From Paenibacillus eucommiae (GTDB taxonomy: Bacteria > Bacillota > Bacilli > Paenibacillales > NBRC-103111): a stretch of DNA of 64,000 nucleotides. Location: positions 62,001-126,000 of the forward strand of contig NZ_JAGGLB010000028.1 in assembly GCF_017874215.1 (NCBI RefSeq), in the 5' to 3' direction. Under the pieces are notes generated by a model. The model did not search any database, was not told where the DNA came from, and saw nothing but the letters and a program-made list of their open reading frames with translations. The first letter of the stretch is position 1; each line of letters starts with the position of its first letter. The position numbers were made by a program, and so were the translations under genes. Below are positions 33,358 to 43,499 of the stretch, piece after piece.

Positions 33358-35225
33358 GTACTTCATCTAAGCAAAGCGACGATCCTTTATTTACTGAAGC
33401 TGAGCTCAAACAAGCTTCCAAGCAGAAGGAGCAGCAGCAGCGTTTTGTTTATCAGGATGACGAGCTGTTCGACAAGCCTTTTGACTGGAAGCAAGTGAAG
33501 CGGCTGGCCGGCTATATGAAGCCATACAGCAAGCAAATTCTCCCGATTATCATTATTATGATGATTGTTGGTGCTATTACGAAGCTGACCGTGCCGCTGC
33601 TAATCAGTTTTTCCATTGATAATGCAATAAAAGGTGAGAACGTCAAGCTGCTCCTTATTCTCGTTGGCACTATGCTGGCTGTGTATATTATCCAGTGGCT
33701 TGCTAACGTGTATCGGATCCGTTATACGAATGCAATTGGTCAACGAGTGATCTTTGATTTGCGGCATGAGCTGTTCAGTCATATTCAGAAGCTTTCCTTC
33801 CGATATTTTGATACGAGACCTGCGGGTTCCGTGCTAGTCAGGGTTACGAATTATATTAACTCTCTGCAGGACTTATTTACAAATGGTGTCGTCAATTTAA
33901 TGATTGACTGTGTTCAGCTTTTGGGTATCATCGTTATTTTACTTTCGATTAATTTCAAGCTGGGTGCTGCGATTATCATCACGGTTCCTATCATGTTTCT
34001 TGTCTCTACAAAACTGCGTCAGAAAATACGCATGGCTTGGCAGGTAGTACAAATCAAACAATCGAGAATCAACTCGCATTTGAATGAATGTATTCAAGGA
34101 ATCAGGGTAACTCAAGCTTATACGCAGGAAAAAGAAAATATCGATTACTTCGAGGACATGAACGTCGACAACCGCTCCGCCTGGAACAAAGCTTCTGCAT
34201 TGAACCAAGCATTCGGGCCGATTATTGAAGTGACGGGTGCTATCGGTTATTGTATTCTTTTCTGGCTGGGTGCTAATCTCATTAAATCAGAGGAAATTAC
34301 AATCGGGCTTTTGGTTGCTTTTGCGACGTACATCGGATATTTCTGGGAGCCTATCAACCGTATGGGACAAATGTATTCCCAGCTTTTGGTTGCTATGGCT
34401 TCAGCAGAACGAATTTTTGAAACGATCGACGAAGAGCCTTCCGTAGCTGAAAAGCCAGGTGCCAAAGCGCTCCCAAGCATTCAAGGAAACGTCAAATTTG
34501 AGAATTTGGTCTTTGAATATGAGAAGGGCAGACCTGCACTGAAGGGGATTAATCTGGATGTTAAGGCCGGCGAGTCGATTGCACTGGTAGGCCATACGGG
34601 TTCTGGTAAAAGTACGATCATGAATCTATTGTGCCGCTTTTACGATCCAGTTGAAGGCAAAGTGCTCATCGATGGACAAAATGTTCGTGATGTTACGATT
34701 CAAAGCTTACGTTCACAGGTAGGTGTCGTGCTGCAGGATACCTTTATCTTCTCGGGAACGATCCGCGATAATATCCGCTTCGGCCGTCTGGAAGCTACAG
34801 ATGAAGAAGTGGAGGAAGCGGCTAAATCTGTGGATGCTTATGATTTCATCATGAATCTTCCGCACGGATTTAATACAGAGGTTGAGGAGCGGGGCAACAT
34901 GCTTTCCATGGGCCAACGTCAGTTGATTTCATTCGCCCGCGCACTTCTGGCCAATCCGCGTATTCTTATTTTGGATGAGGCGACAGCGAGCATTGATACG
35001 GAGACTGAGCTGAAAATTCAGGAAGCGCTGAAAATTTTGCTGGCTGGGCGAACCTCCTTTATCGTAGCTCACCGTTTATCGACCATTCGTAATTGTGATA
35101 AAATTATCGTGCTCGATCATGGCAGAGTGATGGAAAGCGGCAGTCATGAACAATTGATGGAGCAGCAAAAGATCTACTACGGCCTCATTCAGGCACAATA
35201 TAAGTATCTCCAGGACGCAGTTTGA
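33354..35225 (+). CDS. heterodimeric ABC exporter subunit 2
   Basis: The protein has 623 residues with a ~65-residue cytosolic N-terminal extension rich in Lys/Gln, then the transmembrane domain (~55-340) and the ATPase (~370-610). Walker A GHTGSGKST and Walker B LILDEATASID are canonical, but the signature is LSMGQ instead of LSGGQ. Its altered signature would face the aspartate-bearing Walker B site of subunit 1, making a single degenerate ATP site, while the other site is fully canonical. The start is a TTG overlapping the TGA of subunit 1, so translation is coupled. Confidence 0.9.
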   Translation: MSTSSKQSDDPLFTEAELKQASKQKEQQQRFVYQDDELFDKPFDWKQVKRLAGYMKPYSKQILPIIIIMMIVGAITKLTVPLLISFSIDNAIKGENVKLLLILVGTMLAVYIIQWLANVYRIRYTNAIGQRVIFDLRHELFSHIQKLSFRYFDTRPAGSVLVRVTNYINSLQDLFTNGVVNLMIDCVQLLGIIVILLSINFKLGAAIIITVPIMFLVSTKLRQKIRMAWQVVQIKQSRINSHLNECIQGIRVTQAYTQEKENIDYFEDMNVDNRSAWNKASALNQAFGPIIEVTGAIGYCILFWLGANLIKSEEITIGLLVAFATYIGYFWEPINRMGQMYSQLLVAMASAERIFETIDEEPSVAEKPGAKALPSIQGNVKFENLVFEYEKGRPALKGINLDVKAGESIALVGHTGSGKSTIMNLLCRFYDPVEGKVLIDGQNVRDVTIQSLRSQVGVVLQDTFIFSGTIRDNIRFGRLEATDEEVEEAAKSVDAYDFIMNLPHGFNTEVEERGNMLSMGQRQLISFARALLANPRILILDEATASIDTETELKIQEALKILLAGRTSFIVAHRLSTIRNCDKIIVLDHGRVMESGSHEQLMEQQKIYYGLIQAQYKYLQDAV

Positions 35226-35271
35226 TCGATCTTAGACACAAGTCGTCTCTAAAGTGTATTAAAATGTTTGC

Positions 35272-35307
35272 ACCTCTCTCTGCTAAAGCAGGGAGGGGTT
35301 TTTTTGA
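35272..35307 (+). terminator. terminator of the ABC exporter operon
   Basis: CCTCTCTCTGCT pairs with AGCAGGGAGGGG (one wobble or mismatch), followed by seven T. Confidence 0.88.
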
Positions 35308-35319
35308 CTTTTCTTTAAT

Positions 35320-35572
35320 GAGAAAAACGCTTCGCGGCGTCCTTTGAGGTGCGTGTTCGTGACTTGAGTGCGTTGCGGAGAGAATGGCTGTGTGTTCCAG
35401 CCGCTGTTAAAGATTGGTTCCCTTAATTGGAATGGATGAGGAGGCAGGAACAAATCTTTAAAGGCAGACGCTACCGCTCTTCCGCGCACAGCCATTCCCT
35501 CTCTTTAGCTACAATCGCACGAATCACACGAACACCTAGCTCAAACGGACAGCCAGCAAGGGTTTTTCTCTA
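35320..35572 (-). repeat. cloverleaf repeat module, copy B (reverse orientation, no iterons)
   Basis: Same module on the opposite strand. Outer stem pieces are GAGAGAATGGCTGTG near 35379-35393 and CACAGCCATTCCCTCTC near 35487-35503. The central stem is AAAGATTGGTTCC (35409-35421) with GGAACAAATCTTT (35447-35459), one mismatch. The small hairpin GCAGACGCTACCGC lies at 35464-35477. The outer flanks GTCCTTTGAGGTGCGTGTTCGTG and CGAACACCTAGCTCAAACGGAC match copies A, C and D in parts. Homology stops near 35572 and no iterons follow. The tail end abuts the ABC operon terminator. Confidence 0.85.
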
Positions 35573-35802
35573 ATGCATGGGAACGCTCTGATTCCATTTA
35601 CATTTTTACCGGCGAAGTCCCCTTAGGATGTCTTTGATTTTCGGATTTTCAATTCCGCTGCCAAGTCACATTGCCCATCTATTGCATCTGCAATAATTGG
35701 TCCGATGTAATGTCAAGCACAAGTCCCTAGGTTGCAAATTGATTCAAGAAGCTTTACTCTTAAAGTTAATTCATTGGTATTAAGAGTATAGGGGGCTTCA
35801 AC
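35573..35802 (+). other. upstream region of the SGNH hydrolase gene
   Basis: There is no gene and no confident promoter here. AT-rich sequence near 35760-35785 probably holds the promoter, but no pair of boxes with proper spacing stands out. Confidence 0.3.
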
Positions 35803-36624
35803 GTGAAGACATCACGCATGACATGGGGGATAGTGGGTGTAACTGCGTCCCTGGCAACTTTGCTTTTTGTAGGAGGCTTTATTTATGCTTCGGGGCAGAT
35901 TCTCTTTCCCAGCGCGGCTTCCAGTGATTTAATTGTTACACCATCCAAGCAGCAGCCGGATCAGGCTGTAGAAGTGAAAAATAAGCTGGAAATTGTTGCT
36001 TTAGGGGATTCCTTGACCGCGGGAACAGGAGATGGTGCAGGCAAGGGGGGCTATGTAGGACGTGTACGGGAAAAGCTTGAGAAACAGACAGGCAAGCCGG
36101 TTTATGTAACTAATAATTTGGCCATTCCGGGTTACAGGGCGGATCAACTGCTGGAGGATTTATCCCAGACTAATACCACTGATGCTTTAGCTGATGCTGA
36201 TGTCGTAGTTTTAACGATTGGTGCAAATGATATTTTTCAAGGCGGCGAAGGTATTTTTAGTGGTGATAACTGGGAAGAATTTAACGTTAAAGCAGCCGAG
36301 GAGAGATTGGAGCCAACACTTGGGAAAGTGGAGCAAATTTTGACCCTGATTCATAAGGCTAGTCCAGAGGCTATCATTTTCTATGTAGGTCTTTACCATC
36401 CTTTTTTAGATTTAGACCCTGAGCGGGAAGGCTCGGTTGTTGTACAGAAATGGAATGACAGCGTATTTCAAGTGACCAATCGGTATTCCAATATGGTACT
36501 GGTTCCTACTTATGATTTATTTGAGCGGAATTTGATTAAATATTTGTCGCCGTCGGATCATTTTCACCCTAATCAGGATGGTTATGAGCGTATTGCTGAT
36601 CGAATTGCCCAAATTTTGAAGTAG
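35803..36624 (+). CDS. membrane-anchored SGNH/GDSL hydrolase
   Basis: The protein has 273 residues. An N-terminal hydrophobic segment (~8-30) acts as signal anchor. The SGNH blocks are all visible: GDSLTAG (nucleophile Ser), an Asn/Gly block around NNLAIPGYRADQL, GANDIF, and the Asp-His pair in DHFHPNQDGY. It should be an extracytoplasmic esterase or lipase. The GTG start has AGGGGGC at 7 nt; an ATG five codons later is possible. It lies 16 bases before an ABC transporter gene pair, so the three probably form an operon. The substrate is unknown. Confidence 0.88.
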   Translation: MKTSRMTWGIVGVTASLATLLFVGGFIYASGQILFPSAASSDLIVTPSKQQPDQAVEVKNKLEIVALGDSLTAGTGDGAGKGGYVGRVREKLEKQTGKPVYVTNNLAIPGYRADQLLEDLSQTNTTDALADADVVVLTIGANDIFQGGEGIFSGDNWEEFNVKAAEERLEPTLGKVEQILTLIHKASPEAIIFYVGLYHPFLDLDPEREGSVVVQKWNDSVFQVTNRYSNMVLVPTYDLFERNLIKYLSPSDHFHPNQDGYERIADRIAQILK

Positions 36625-36640
36625 AAAGGAGGAATTCAGG

Positions 36641-37606
36641 GTGCCGAAGCAGAAGATGGAGCCTGAGGTTGTACTTAAGGTCAGTAATGTCAAAAAGACA
36701 ATCAAGAATAAAGAAATCATTAAAGGGATTTCCTTTGAGGTGTATGCGGGTGAAATCTTTGGGTTTCTAGGACCTAACGGTTCCGGCAAAACAACGACGA
36801 TCCGGATGCTCGTGGATTTGATTCGTCCTTCCGAGGGCTCTATTTCGATATGTGGCTATGATGTACATAAGAATCATAACGAAGCGTTACAATATGTGGG
36901 ATGTATAGTGGAAAACCCTGAGCTCTATTCTTATTTGACAGGCTGGGAGAACCTGGAGCACTTCGCCAGAATGCTTCCGGATGTCGATGAACGGCGCATT
37001 CAGGAGGTAGTGGAGATTGTCGGGATGGATCAACGAATTCAGGACAAGGTCCGGACCTATTCACTTGGTATGAGACAAAGGCTGGGAATCGCTCAGGCGC
37101 TTCTGGGACGGCCTAAGCTGCTGATTCTCGATGAGCCTACCAATGGTCTCGATCCTCAGGGGATTAAGGAAATGCGCGAATTTATCCGTAAGCTTGCCGA
37201 AGGTGGACTCAGCTTATTCGTTTCCAGCCATTTGCTTGGGGAAATTCAACAGATGTGCGATAGAGTAGCTATTATAAGCCGTGGCCAGGTTATTCAGGTG
37301 GGTGAGGTAGAGGACCTGATCAGTAAGGCGGGAAACAAAATCGTTTGGACGGTAGCACCCGGTGACCAGGCAGAGACTTTGATGAAGGCGTCATCTCTTG
37401 TACAAGCTATCGAGGGAAGCGGGATTGCTCCAAGGTTAACAGACCCGGATATCAGGCAAATCGTCACGCAAATGAAGGATGAACAGGTGCCTGAGCTGAG
37501 CCGTCTGCTGATGGAAGCAGGGATTAGGCTGTATGCTGTTGAAATAAAAAACCCAACGCTCGAAGATTTGTTCTTGAGCCTTACGGAGGGTGAGAGAATT
37601 GAATAA
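36641..37606 (+). CDS. ABC transporter ATP-binding protein
   Basis: The protein has 321 residues with Walker A GPNGSGKTT, signature YSLGMRQRLGIAQ, Walker B LLILDEPTNGLDPQG and switch SSHLLGE, all canonical. The C-terminal ~90 residues form the extra domain found in bacitracin/NatA-type exporters. The GTG start has an AAAGGAGGAATT site. It overlaps the permease gene by 8 bases. It energises the membrane protein encoded next. The cargo is not known; peptide antibiotic or ion efflux are family possibilities. Confidence 0.9.
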   Translation: MPKQKMEPEVVLKVSNVKKTIKNKEIIKGISFEVYAGEIFGFLGPNGSGKTTTIRMLVDLIRPSEGSISICGYDVHKNHNEALQYVGCIVENPELYSYLTGWENLEHFARMLPDVDERRIQEVVEIVGMDQRIQDKVRTYSLGMRQRLGIAQALLGRPKLLILDEPTNGLDPQGIKEMREFIRKLAEGGLSLFVSSHLLGEIQQMCDRVAIISRGQVIQVGEVEDLISKAGNKIVWTVAPGDQAETLMKASSLVQAIEGSGIAPRLTDPDIRQIVTQMKDEQVPELSRLLMEAGIRLYAVEIKNPTLEDLFLSLTEGERIE

Positions 37607-38591
37607 TCTGTATGCACTTGTTAAGAACGAATGTATAAAAATGATCAAAAAGAAACGTTTCTACGTGATTATTTTAATCCTACTCGCTCTAATTCCGATC
37701 TTTACATACGCACAAATGAAAGTGGCTCAGAATGCTCAGAAGCAGTTTGGCACGACAGACTGGAAGGTAGATCAGCGGCAGAGCATCAACGATATGCAGA
37801 AGCGGCTTGGCAGCTCGCGGATTCCTGATGAATGGAAGATGAACCTGAAAGCACAAATAGAAATCGCGACGTATTATTTGGAGAAAGATGTAAATCCCAG
37901 CTCTCCGAATGCGGTCACATTCACCCGCGAATTTGTGAAAAATGCGGTAGGTTTATTCATCCCGCTTATCATTATGGTTATTTCCGCAGACATCGTATCA
38001 TCAGAGCATTCTACGGGTACGATTAAATTATTATTGACAAGACCGGTCAGACGGTGGAAAATCCTAATGAGCAAGTTAATTACACTCGTACTATTTACAT
38101 CTCTGGTTGTGCTTGCCACAGGACTCCTGTGTTATCTTATATCAGGTAGTGTTTTTGGTTACGGAGGATGGGATTTACCAGTCTTCATAGGCATGCAGGT
38201 AAACGGGGGAGAAGTAGATTTCAGTCATGTCAGGGCTGTCAGTCAATGGCTGTTTATTGTGATGGAATTCGGTCTTGTCTGGGTTTCGGCTCTTGTTGTA
38301 GCCCTCATATCGCTGATGCTTTCAGTGCTGGTGCGCTCAACGGCGGCTGGTATGGGAATTATGCTTGCTGTTCTGATATCTGGAACCATTCTTTCGAATA
38401 TGGTTTCCTCATGGGAGACGGCAAAGTATTTGTTTATGGTTAACCTGGAGCTTACGGATTATTTGACAGGTGACACTCCGCCAATTGAAGGTATGAATCT
38501 TGCCTTTTCGCTAAGTGTGCTTGCCATATGGGCCATTGCTTCATTGCTTGTTTCCTTCTCGGTCTTTACCCGAAAGGATATTTATAATTAA
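37599..38591 (+). CDS. ABC transporter permease (ABC-2 type)
   Basis: The protein has 330 residues from the TTG at 37599, which GGAGGGTGAG precedes at proper spacing; a GTG at 37590 is too close. It has a first transmembrane segment after KKKRFYVIILILLAL, a long extracytoplasmic loop (~40-110), then five more segments from FVKNAVGLFIPLIIMVIS onward, with the ABC-2 EHSTGTIKLLLTRPV motif. It is the partner of the preceding ATPase and overlaps it by 8 bases. Confidence 0.88.
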   Translation: MNNLYALVKNECIKMIKKKRFYVIILILLALIPIFTYAQMKVAQNAQKQFGTTDWKVDQRQSINDMQKRLGSSRIPDEWKMNLKAQIEIATYYLEKDVNPSSPNAVTFTREFVKNAVGLFIPLIIMVISADIVSSEHSTGTIKLLLTRPVRRWKILMSKLITLVLFTSLVVLATGLLCYLISGSVFGYGGWDLPVFIGMQVNGGEVDFSHVRAVSQWLFIVMEFGLVWVSALVVALISLMLSVLVRSTAAGMGIMLAVLISGTILSNMVSSWETAKYLFMVNLELTDYLTGDTPPIEGMNLAFSLSVLAIWAIASLLVSFSVFTRKDIYN

Positions 38592-38621
38592 TACTTGTTA
38601 TGACTAAAAGGAGGCTCTTTA

Positions 38622-40595
38622 ATGGCCGATCAGCTAGAACAATTTGCGAATCAAGCTACCCGTGAATCGGATTACAATGCTGATGACATTCAGGTGCTGG
38701 AGGGGCTTGTTGCGGTTCGTAAAAGACCAGGGATGTACATCGGCAGCACGAGCACTTCAGGACTTCATCATCTAATCTGGGAAATTGTGGATAATGCAGT
38801 GGATGAGCATCTCGCTAAATACTGCTCGAAAATCCAAGTGACAATTCATAAAGATCAGTCTGTAACGGTACAGGATAATGGGCGGGGTATTCCTACGGGG
38901 ATGCATAAGACAGGCATTCCAACACCACAGGTTGTTTTCACCATCCTTCATGCCGGCGGCAAGTTTGGAGGTTCAGGGTATAAGAAATCCGGTGGTCTGC
39001 ATGGTGTGGGCGCGTCGGTAACGAACGCGCTGTCTGAATGGCTGGAAGCAGAGATATACCGGGACGGCAAAATTCACAAGCAGCGGTTCGAATATTGGAT
39101 CGATAAGGACGGCAAGGAGCATGTTGGCGAGCCAGTTGGCGGCTTGGAGGTCATCGGGAACACAAACCGGACCGGTACAAAGGTTACATTTAAACCTGAT
39201 AAAAGAGTGTTTCAGGGGGGGACAACCATCCATTATGAAACGCTGGCAGAACGTCTGCAGGAAATTGCTTTCCTGAATTCCGGTTTGCAGGTTTCGATCA
39301 AGGATGAGCGTACAGACAAGCAGGATACCTTCCAATATGAAGGAGGGGCCAGTCAATTCGTTGCTTTTCTGAATGAAGACAAGACCGTGCTTCACAATGT
39401 GATTCATTTTGCCTCTGAGAAGGATGATATTGAGGTTGAGGTGGCCCTGCAGTATAACGATGGATATACGGAGACGATTGCCTCTTTCGTTAATTCAATT
39501 CCAACACGCGGAGGCGGAACACACGAGACAGGATTCAAGACAGCTTACACACGTGTAATGAATGAATATGCCCGCAAGGCTGGTCTTGTCAAAGAGAAGG
39601 AAAAGAACCTGGACGGTACTGACCTGCGGGAAGGTATGATGTCCGTTATTAATATTAAGATGGGCGAAGTTGAATTTGTTGGACAGACTAAGGATCAGCT
39701 AGGCAGTGCAGTAGCACGGAGTGTAGTTGATGCGATTGTTTCGGAGCAAATGGCGGTCTTTCTTGAAGAGAATCCGCAGGTTGCCCAGATGATGCTGAAA
39801 AAAGCCGTTCAGGCTTCCAAAGCCCGGGAGGCAGCACGTAAAGCCCGCGAAGAAATCCGCAGCGGCAAAAAGGGAAGGAGCGAAAGCTCCAATCTGAATG
39901 GCAAGCTGACCCCGGCGCAATCCAAGGATTTTGCCCGCAATGAGCTGTTTATCGTTGAGGGAGATTCAGCGGGAGGATCGGCCAAGCAGGGCCGTGATTC
40001 GAAGCATCAGGCGATCCTGCCGTTAAAAGGGAAGCCGATGAACCCTGAGAAATCCAAATTGATCGACGTGATGAAAAATGATGAGTACAAAGCAATTATA
40101 GCCGCCATTGGGGCAGGTGTAGGCCCGGAGTTCGAGCTGGAAGAAAGCAATTATGGCAAAATTATTATTATGACCGATGCGGATACGGATGGCGCCCATA
40201 TCCAGGTGCTGCTGTTGACCTTCCTGTACCGCTACATGAAGCCTTTGATCGATGCGGGCAAAGTATATATTGCACAGCCACCGCTCTACAAGGTGACCAA
40301 AAAAGCAGGTAAAAACTCAACGATCCGATACGCTTGGACAGACGACGAGCTAATGGCGTTGAACAAGGAGCTTGGAAAGTCAACGGAGCTGCAGCGTTAC
40401 AAGGGACTTGGAGAGATGAATCCGGATCAGCTGTGGGAGACGACAATGAATCCGGAAACACGCACGCTCTTGCACGTGCAAATTGAAGATGCGGCAAAGG
40501 CGGAACGCAGGGTATCGACGCTCATGGGCGATAAGGTAGACCCACGGAAACGATGGATTATCGAGAATGTGGATTTCACGGAGTATGTGGAATAA
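38622..40595 (+). CDS. parE: DNA topoisomerase IV subunit B
   Basis: The protein has 657 residues, GHKL ATPase plus TOPRIM. Motifs are EIVDNAVDEHLA, DNGRGIPTG and GGLHGVGASVTNAL in the ATP site, then FIVEGDSAGGSAKQGRD and the metal-binding DADTDGAHI in TOPRIM, closing with RYKGLGEMN and a short C-terminal end. The direct neighbour parC and the length (gyrB proteins run ~640 residues, near dnaA/recF) support ParE. With ParC it decatenates daughter chromosomes. RBS AAAGGAGG. Confidence 0.95.
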   Translation: MADQLEQFANQATRESDYNADDIQVLEGLVAVRKRPGMYIGSTSTSGLHHLIWEIVDNAVDEHLAKYCSKIQVTIHKDQSVTVQDNGRGIPTGMHKTGIPTPQVVFTILHAGGKFGGSGYKKSGGLHGVGASVTNALSEWLEAEIYRDGKIHKQRFEYWIDKDGKEHVGEPVGGLEVIGNTNRTGTKVTFKPDKRVFQGGTTIHYETLAERLQEIAFLNSGLQVSIKDERTDKQDTFQYEGGASQFVAFLNEDKTVLHNVIHFASEKDDIEVEVALQYNDGYTETIASFVNSIPTRGGGTHETGFKTAYTRVMNEYARKAGLVKEKEKNLDGTDLREGMMSVINIKMGEVEFVGQTKDQLGSAVARSVVDAIVSEQMAVFLEENPQVAQMMLKKAVQASKAREAARKAREEIRSGKKGRSESSNLNGKLTPAQSKDFARNELFIVEGDSAGGSAKQGRDSKHQAILPLKGKPMNPEKSKLIDVMKNDEYKAIIAAIGAGVGPEFELEESNYGKIIIMTDADTDGAHIQVLLLTFLYRYMKPLIDAGKVYIAQPPLYKVTKKAGKNSTIRYAWTDDELMALNKELGKSTELQRYKGLGEMNPDQLWETTMNPETRTLLHVQIEDAAKAERRVSTLMGDKVDPRKRWIIENVDFTEYVE

Positions 40596-40621
40596 AGATA
40601 AAAAAAGAGTGGTGACTTAGA

Positions 40622-43063
40622 TTGAGCATGGAGGAGAAATATTTACCAGCGTTACTTGAAGAGGTTGTAGGGGATCGATTCGGTCGTTATTCCAAATATA
40701 TTATTCAAGACAGGGCTATTCCGGACGTCCGGGATGGCTTGAAGCCTGTCCAACGGAGAATTCTGTACGCGATGTATGATGCCGGAAATACGCCTGACAA
40801 GATTTATCGGAAGTCGGCGAAGACGGTTGGGGATGTCATGGGGAACTATCACCCACACGGAGATTCTTCCATCTACGAAGGGATGGTCCGTATGGCACAG
40901 CCATGGAAGATGGGGCACGTGCTAATCGACGGACACGGCAACTGGGGATCGCAAGATGATGATCCTGCTGCTGCTATGCGGTATACAGAGGCGCGTCTAT
41001 CTGAGATTGCTATGGAGCTGCTGCGTGATCTTGAGAAGAGGACCGTTTTGTTCAAGGATAACTTCGACAATACTACGAAGGAGCCCGTTGTGTTGCCTTC
41101 AAGGTATCCGAATTTGCTCGTGAACGGTGTAAGCGGAATTTCATCAGGCTTTGCGACTGAAATTCCACCCCATAATTTGCGTGAAATCATAGATGCCTGC
41201 ATCGCTTTTATTGATAAACCGGATATTACGCTCGAGGAAATAATGGGCATCGTCAAAGGGCCGGATTTCCCTACAGGCGGCATTATTATGGGTGAGGATG
41301 GCATCCGCGATGCTTATCTAAGTGGTAAAGGGCGTATTTACATACGCGCGAAAACGGCTATAGAGGATATGCGCGGCGGTAAACAGCAAATCGTTATTAC
41401 GGAAATTCCTTATCAGGTCGTGAAGTCCAGGCTAGTTACTGCCATGGAAAATATTCGTCTGGAGAAAAAGGTGGAGGGAATCGCCGAGGTTCGCGACGAA
41501 AGCGGACGCAACGGACTGCGGATTGTCATTGAGCTTAAGAAGGAAGCGGACGCTCAGGGAATCCTGGCGTATTTGTTGAAAAAGACAGACCTTCAAGTGA
41601 CTTATAATTCCAATATGGTTGCTATTGTCAACAAAACACCCCGGCAGCTCGGTATTAAAGAGATGCTCGAAGCGTACATCCAGCATCAGAAGGAAGTTGT
41701 GACGAACCGCTCGCAATTCGATCTGGAGAAAGCGGAGGATCGGGCCCATGTGCTCGAAGGCCTGGTTAAGGCGCTTAACATTCTGGACGAAGTTATCGCG
41801 GCCATCAAAGCATCGAAAAACCGCCAGGACGCGCAAAATAATCTGGTTGCGATGTTTGGCTTCACAGAACGCCAGGCGGATGCAATTCTTGTGCTGCAGC
41901 TCTATCGACTGACTAATTTGGAGATAACCTCTCTTGAAAAGGAATTGCGCGATGTACAGAAAACCATTGCTTATTTGCGCGGCATTCTCGGCAGCCTTAA
42001 GAAGCTGATGTCTGTCATCAAGGATGAAATGGGCGAAATCCGCAAAAAGTTCGGCATTGACCGCCGATCCGAGATTCAAGGCGAGGTAGAGGAGCTGAAG
42101 GTGAATCTGGAGGTCATGGTGAATCCGGAGGACGTTTTCGTTACGCTATCGAACGAAGGATACCTGAAACGCACGAGTAAGCTTTCCTTTACCCGCTCTG
42201 GCGGGGAACTCGAGAGCAGTGGTGTCAAGGGTGGCGATTATATCCGTTTTTTACTCGATGTTAATACAATCGAAAGCCTGCTGATTTTCACCAAGAGAGG
42301 CCAGTATTATTTACTGCCGGTTCATCAGGTCCCAGAATACAAATGGAAAGAGAACGGAACTGCGATCGTAAACGTAATCCCGATACCCAAAGAGGATCGT
42401 ATTGCTGCAGTCATTCCGATTAAAGGTTTCGATGATCCTGATAAATCGCTAGTTTTTGTTACCAGCAAGGGACAGGTTAAGCGTACAGAGCTCAAAGAGT
42501 ATATGACCAACCGTTCCGGTGGCATCGTAGCTTGTAAGGTAGCTGAGCAGGACGAGGTCATTCATGTCCAGCTCAGCGACAACACAAAGGATATTTTGTT
42601 AGTTTCCAGGCTGGGAATGAGCATCCGCTTCCGTGAGCAGGAAGTCAATACGATGGGCCGAGCGGCAGCCGGCGTTCGGGGAATTGCACTTAAGGCAGAC
42701 GATGAATTGGTGTCTGCGGAATGGATTTATGGGGATGAGGGCGAGGTGCTGGTCATCTCCGATCTTGGATTCGCGAAACGATCGCTGGTCGTCGATTATC
42801 TGCTTCAAGGACGCGGCGGCAAGGGCATACCAACCTTTGAATTCAAAGAAGGGAAGCGTGTCAAACCAAACGGTTCGGCGTTAATCCGCACCTTTATTGT
42901 CAAGATGGATTATGTGATTACGGCTATTATGTCCAGTGGGGAGCGGGTTCGCTTTTCGACGGAAAGGGCTCCGCTCGAGGACCGCAAATCACAGGGCAAG
43001 CAGCTTATACCTGTAACAAAAACAGACTTCATACTGGAGGTTCTCAGAGCCCCTCAATCATAA
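40622..43063 (+). CDS. parC: DNA topoisomerase IV subunit A
   Basis: The protein has 813 residues. The N-terminal breakage-reunion domain contains VVGDRFGRYSKYIIQDRAIPD, the quinolone-determining region YHPHGDSSIYEGMVRMAQ, and the active-site tyrosine in MRYTEARLS. The C-terminal ~320 residues form the degenerate beta-pinwheel with repeats like VFVTSKGQVKRT. The start is a TTG at 40622 (or ATG at 40628); the ribosome binding site is weak, and coupling to parE 26 bases upstream is likely. Serine in the HGDSS position is the wild-type form at a known fluoroquinolone-resistance site. Confidence 0.95.
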   Translation: MSMEEKYLPALLEEVVGDRFGRYSKYIIQDRAIPDVRDGLKPVQRRILYAMYDAGNTPDKIYRKSAKTVGDVMGNYHPHGDSSIYEGMVRMAQPWKMGHVLIDGHGNWGSQDDDPAAAMRYTEARLSEIAMELLRDLEKRTVLFKDNFDNTTKEPVVLPSRYPNLLVNGVSGISSGFATEIPPHNLREIIDACIAFIDKPDITLEEIMGIVKGPDFPTGGIIMGEDGIRDAYLSGKGRIYIRAKTAIEDMRGGKQQIVITEIPYQVVKSRLVTAMENIRLEKKVEGIAEVRDESGRNGLRIVIELKKEADAQGILAYLLKKTDLQVTYNSNMVAIVNKTPRQLGIKEMLEAYIQHQKEVVTNRSQFDLEKAEDRAHVLEGLVKALNILDEVIAAIKASKNRQDAQNNLVAMFGFTERQADAILVLQLYRLTNLEITSLEKELRDVQKTIAYLRGILGSLKKLMSVIKDEMGEIRKKFGIDRRSEIQGEVEELKVNLEVMVNPEDVFVTLSNEGYLKRTSKLSFTRSGGELESSGVKGGDYIRFLLDVNTIESLLIFTKRGQYYLLPVHQVPEYKWKENGTAIVNVIPIPKEDRIAAVIPIKGFDDPDKSLVFVTSKGQVKRTELKEYMTNRSGGIVACKVAEQDEVIHVQLSDNTKDILLVSRLGMSIRFREQEVNTMGRAAAGVRGIALKADDELVSAEWIYGDEGEVLVISDLGFAKRSLVVDYLLQGRGGKGIPTFEFKEGKRVKPNGSALIRTFIVKMDYVITAIMSSGERVRFSTERAPLEDRKSQGKQLIPVTKTDFILEVLRAPQS

Positions 43064-43499
43064 CTGATAGACGGTGGATCCAGCTTATCTGCAAGCTGAA
43101 GAACCAACTCTACTACGGCCCACAATGGCATTGGATCATCCATTCGATCCAGGCATTGCGGGTCTTTTATTATGCCTAATTCCAAAGCCCTTTTCCCAAG
43201 CTCAAGTTTCCAAGCCTCCACAACACATCATCCCTTCTTGGCCGTTTGCTATGAGTATTATATGTGGGCACCTGGCAAAAGGTTAATCCTGCGCCTATCG
43301 ACATTTTCCTTATCCGTAAACTCTAATATCGACATTTTCCTTGATGCGCTGCGGTTTTTGTCTGAAAATATTAATGCCGTTAATCTTTATTCCACTGCTT
43401 AATAGTGCTATACTTCTTGTACACAGGTTCCTGAGGACGGATGTTTCCGGAGCTGTTCTTGGAGCTTTCCTGTAAGTTAGGGTTTGGGAGGGTACTAAG
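43064..43499 (+). other. spacer with a 16-bp direct repeat upstream of marR
   Basis: There is no gene. TATCGACATTTTCCTT occurs twice, at 43296-43311 and 43327-43342, 31 bp apart (about three helical turns). A weak TATACT at 43409-43414 could be the -10 of the marR promoter. No terminator after parC is obvious. Confidence 0.55.
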
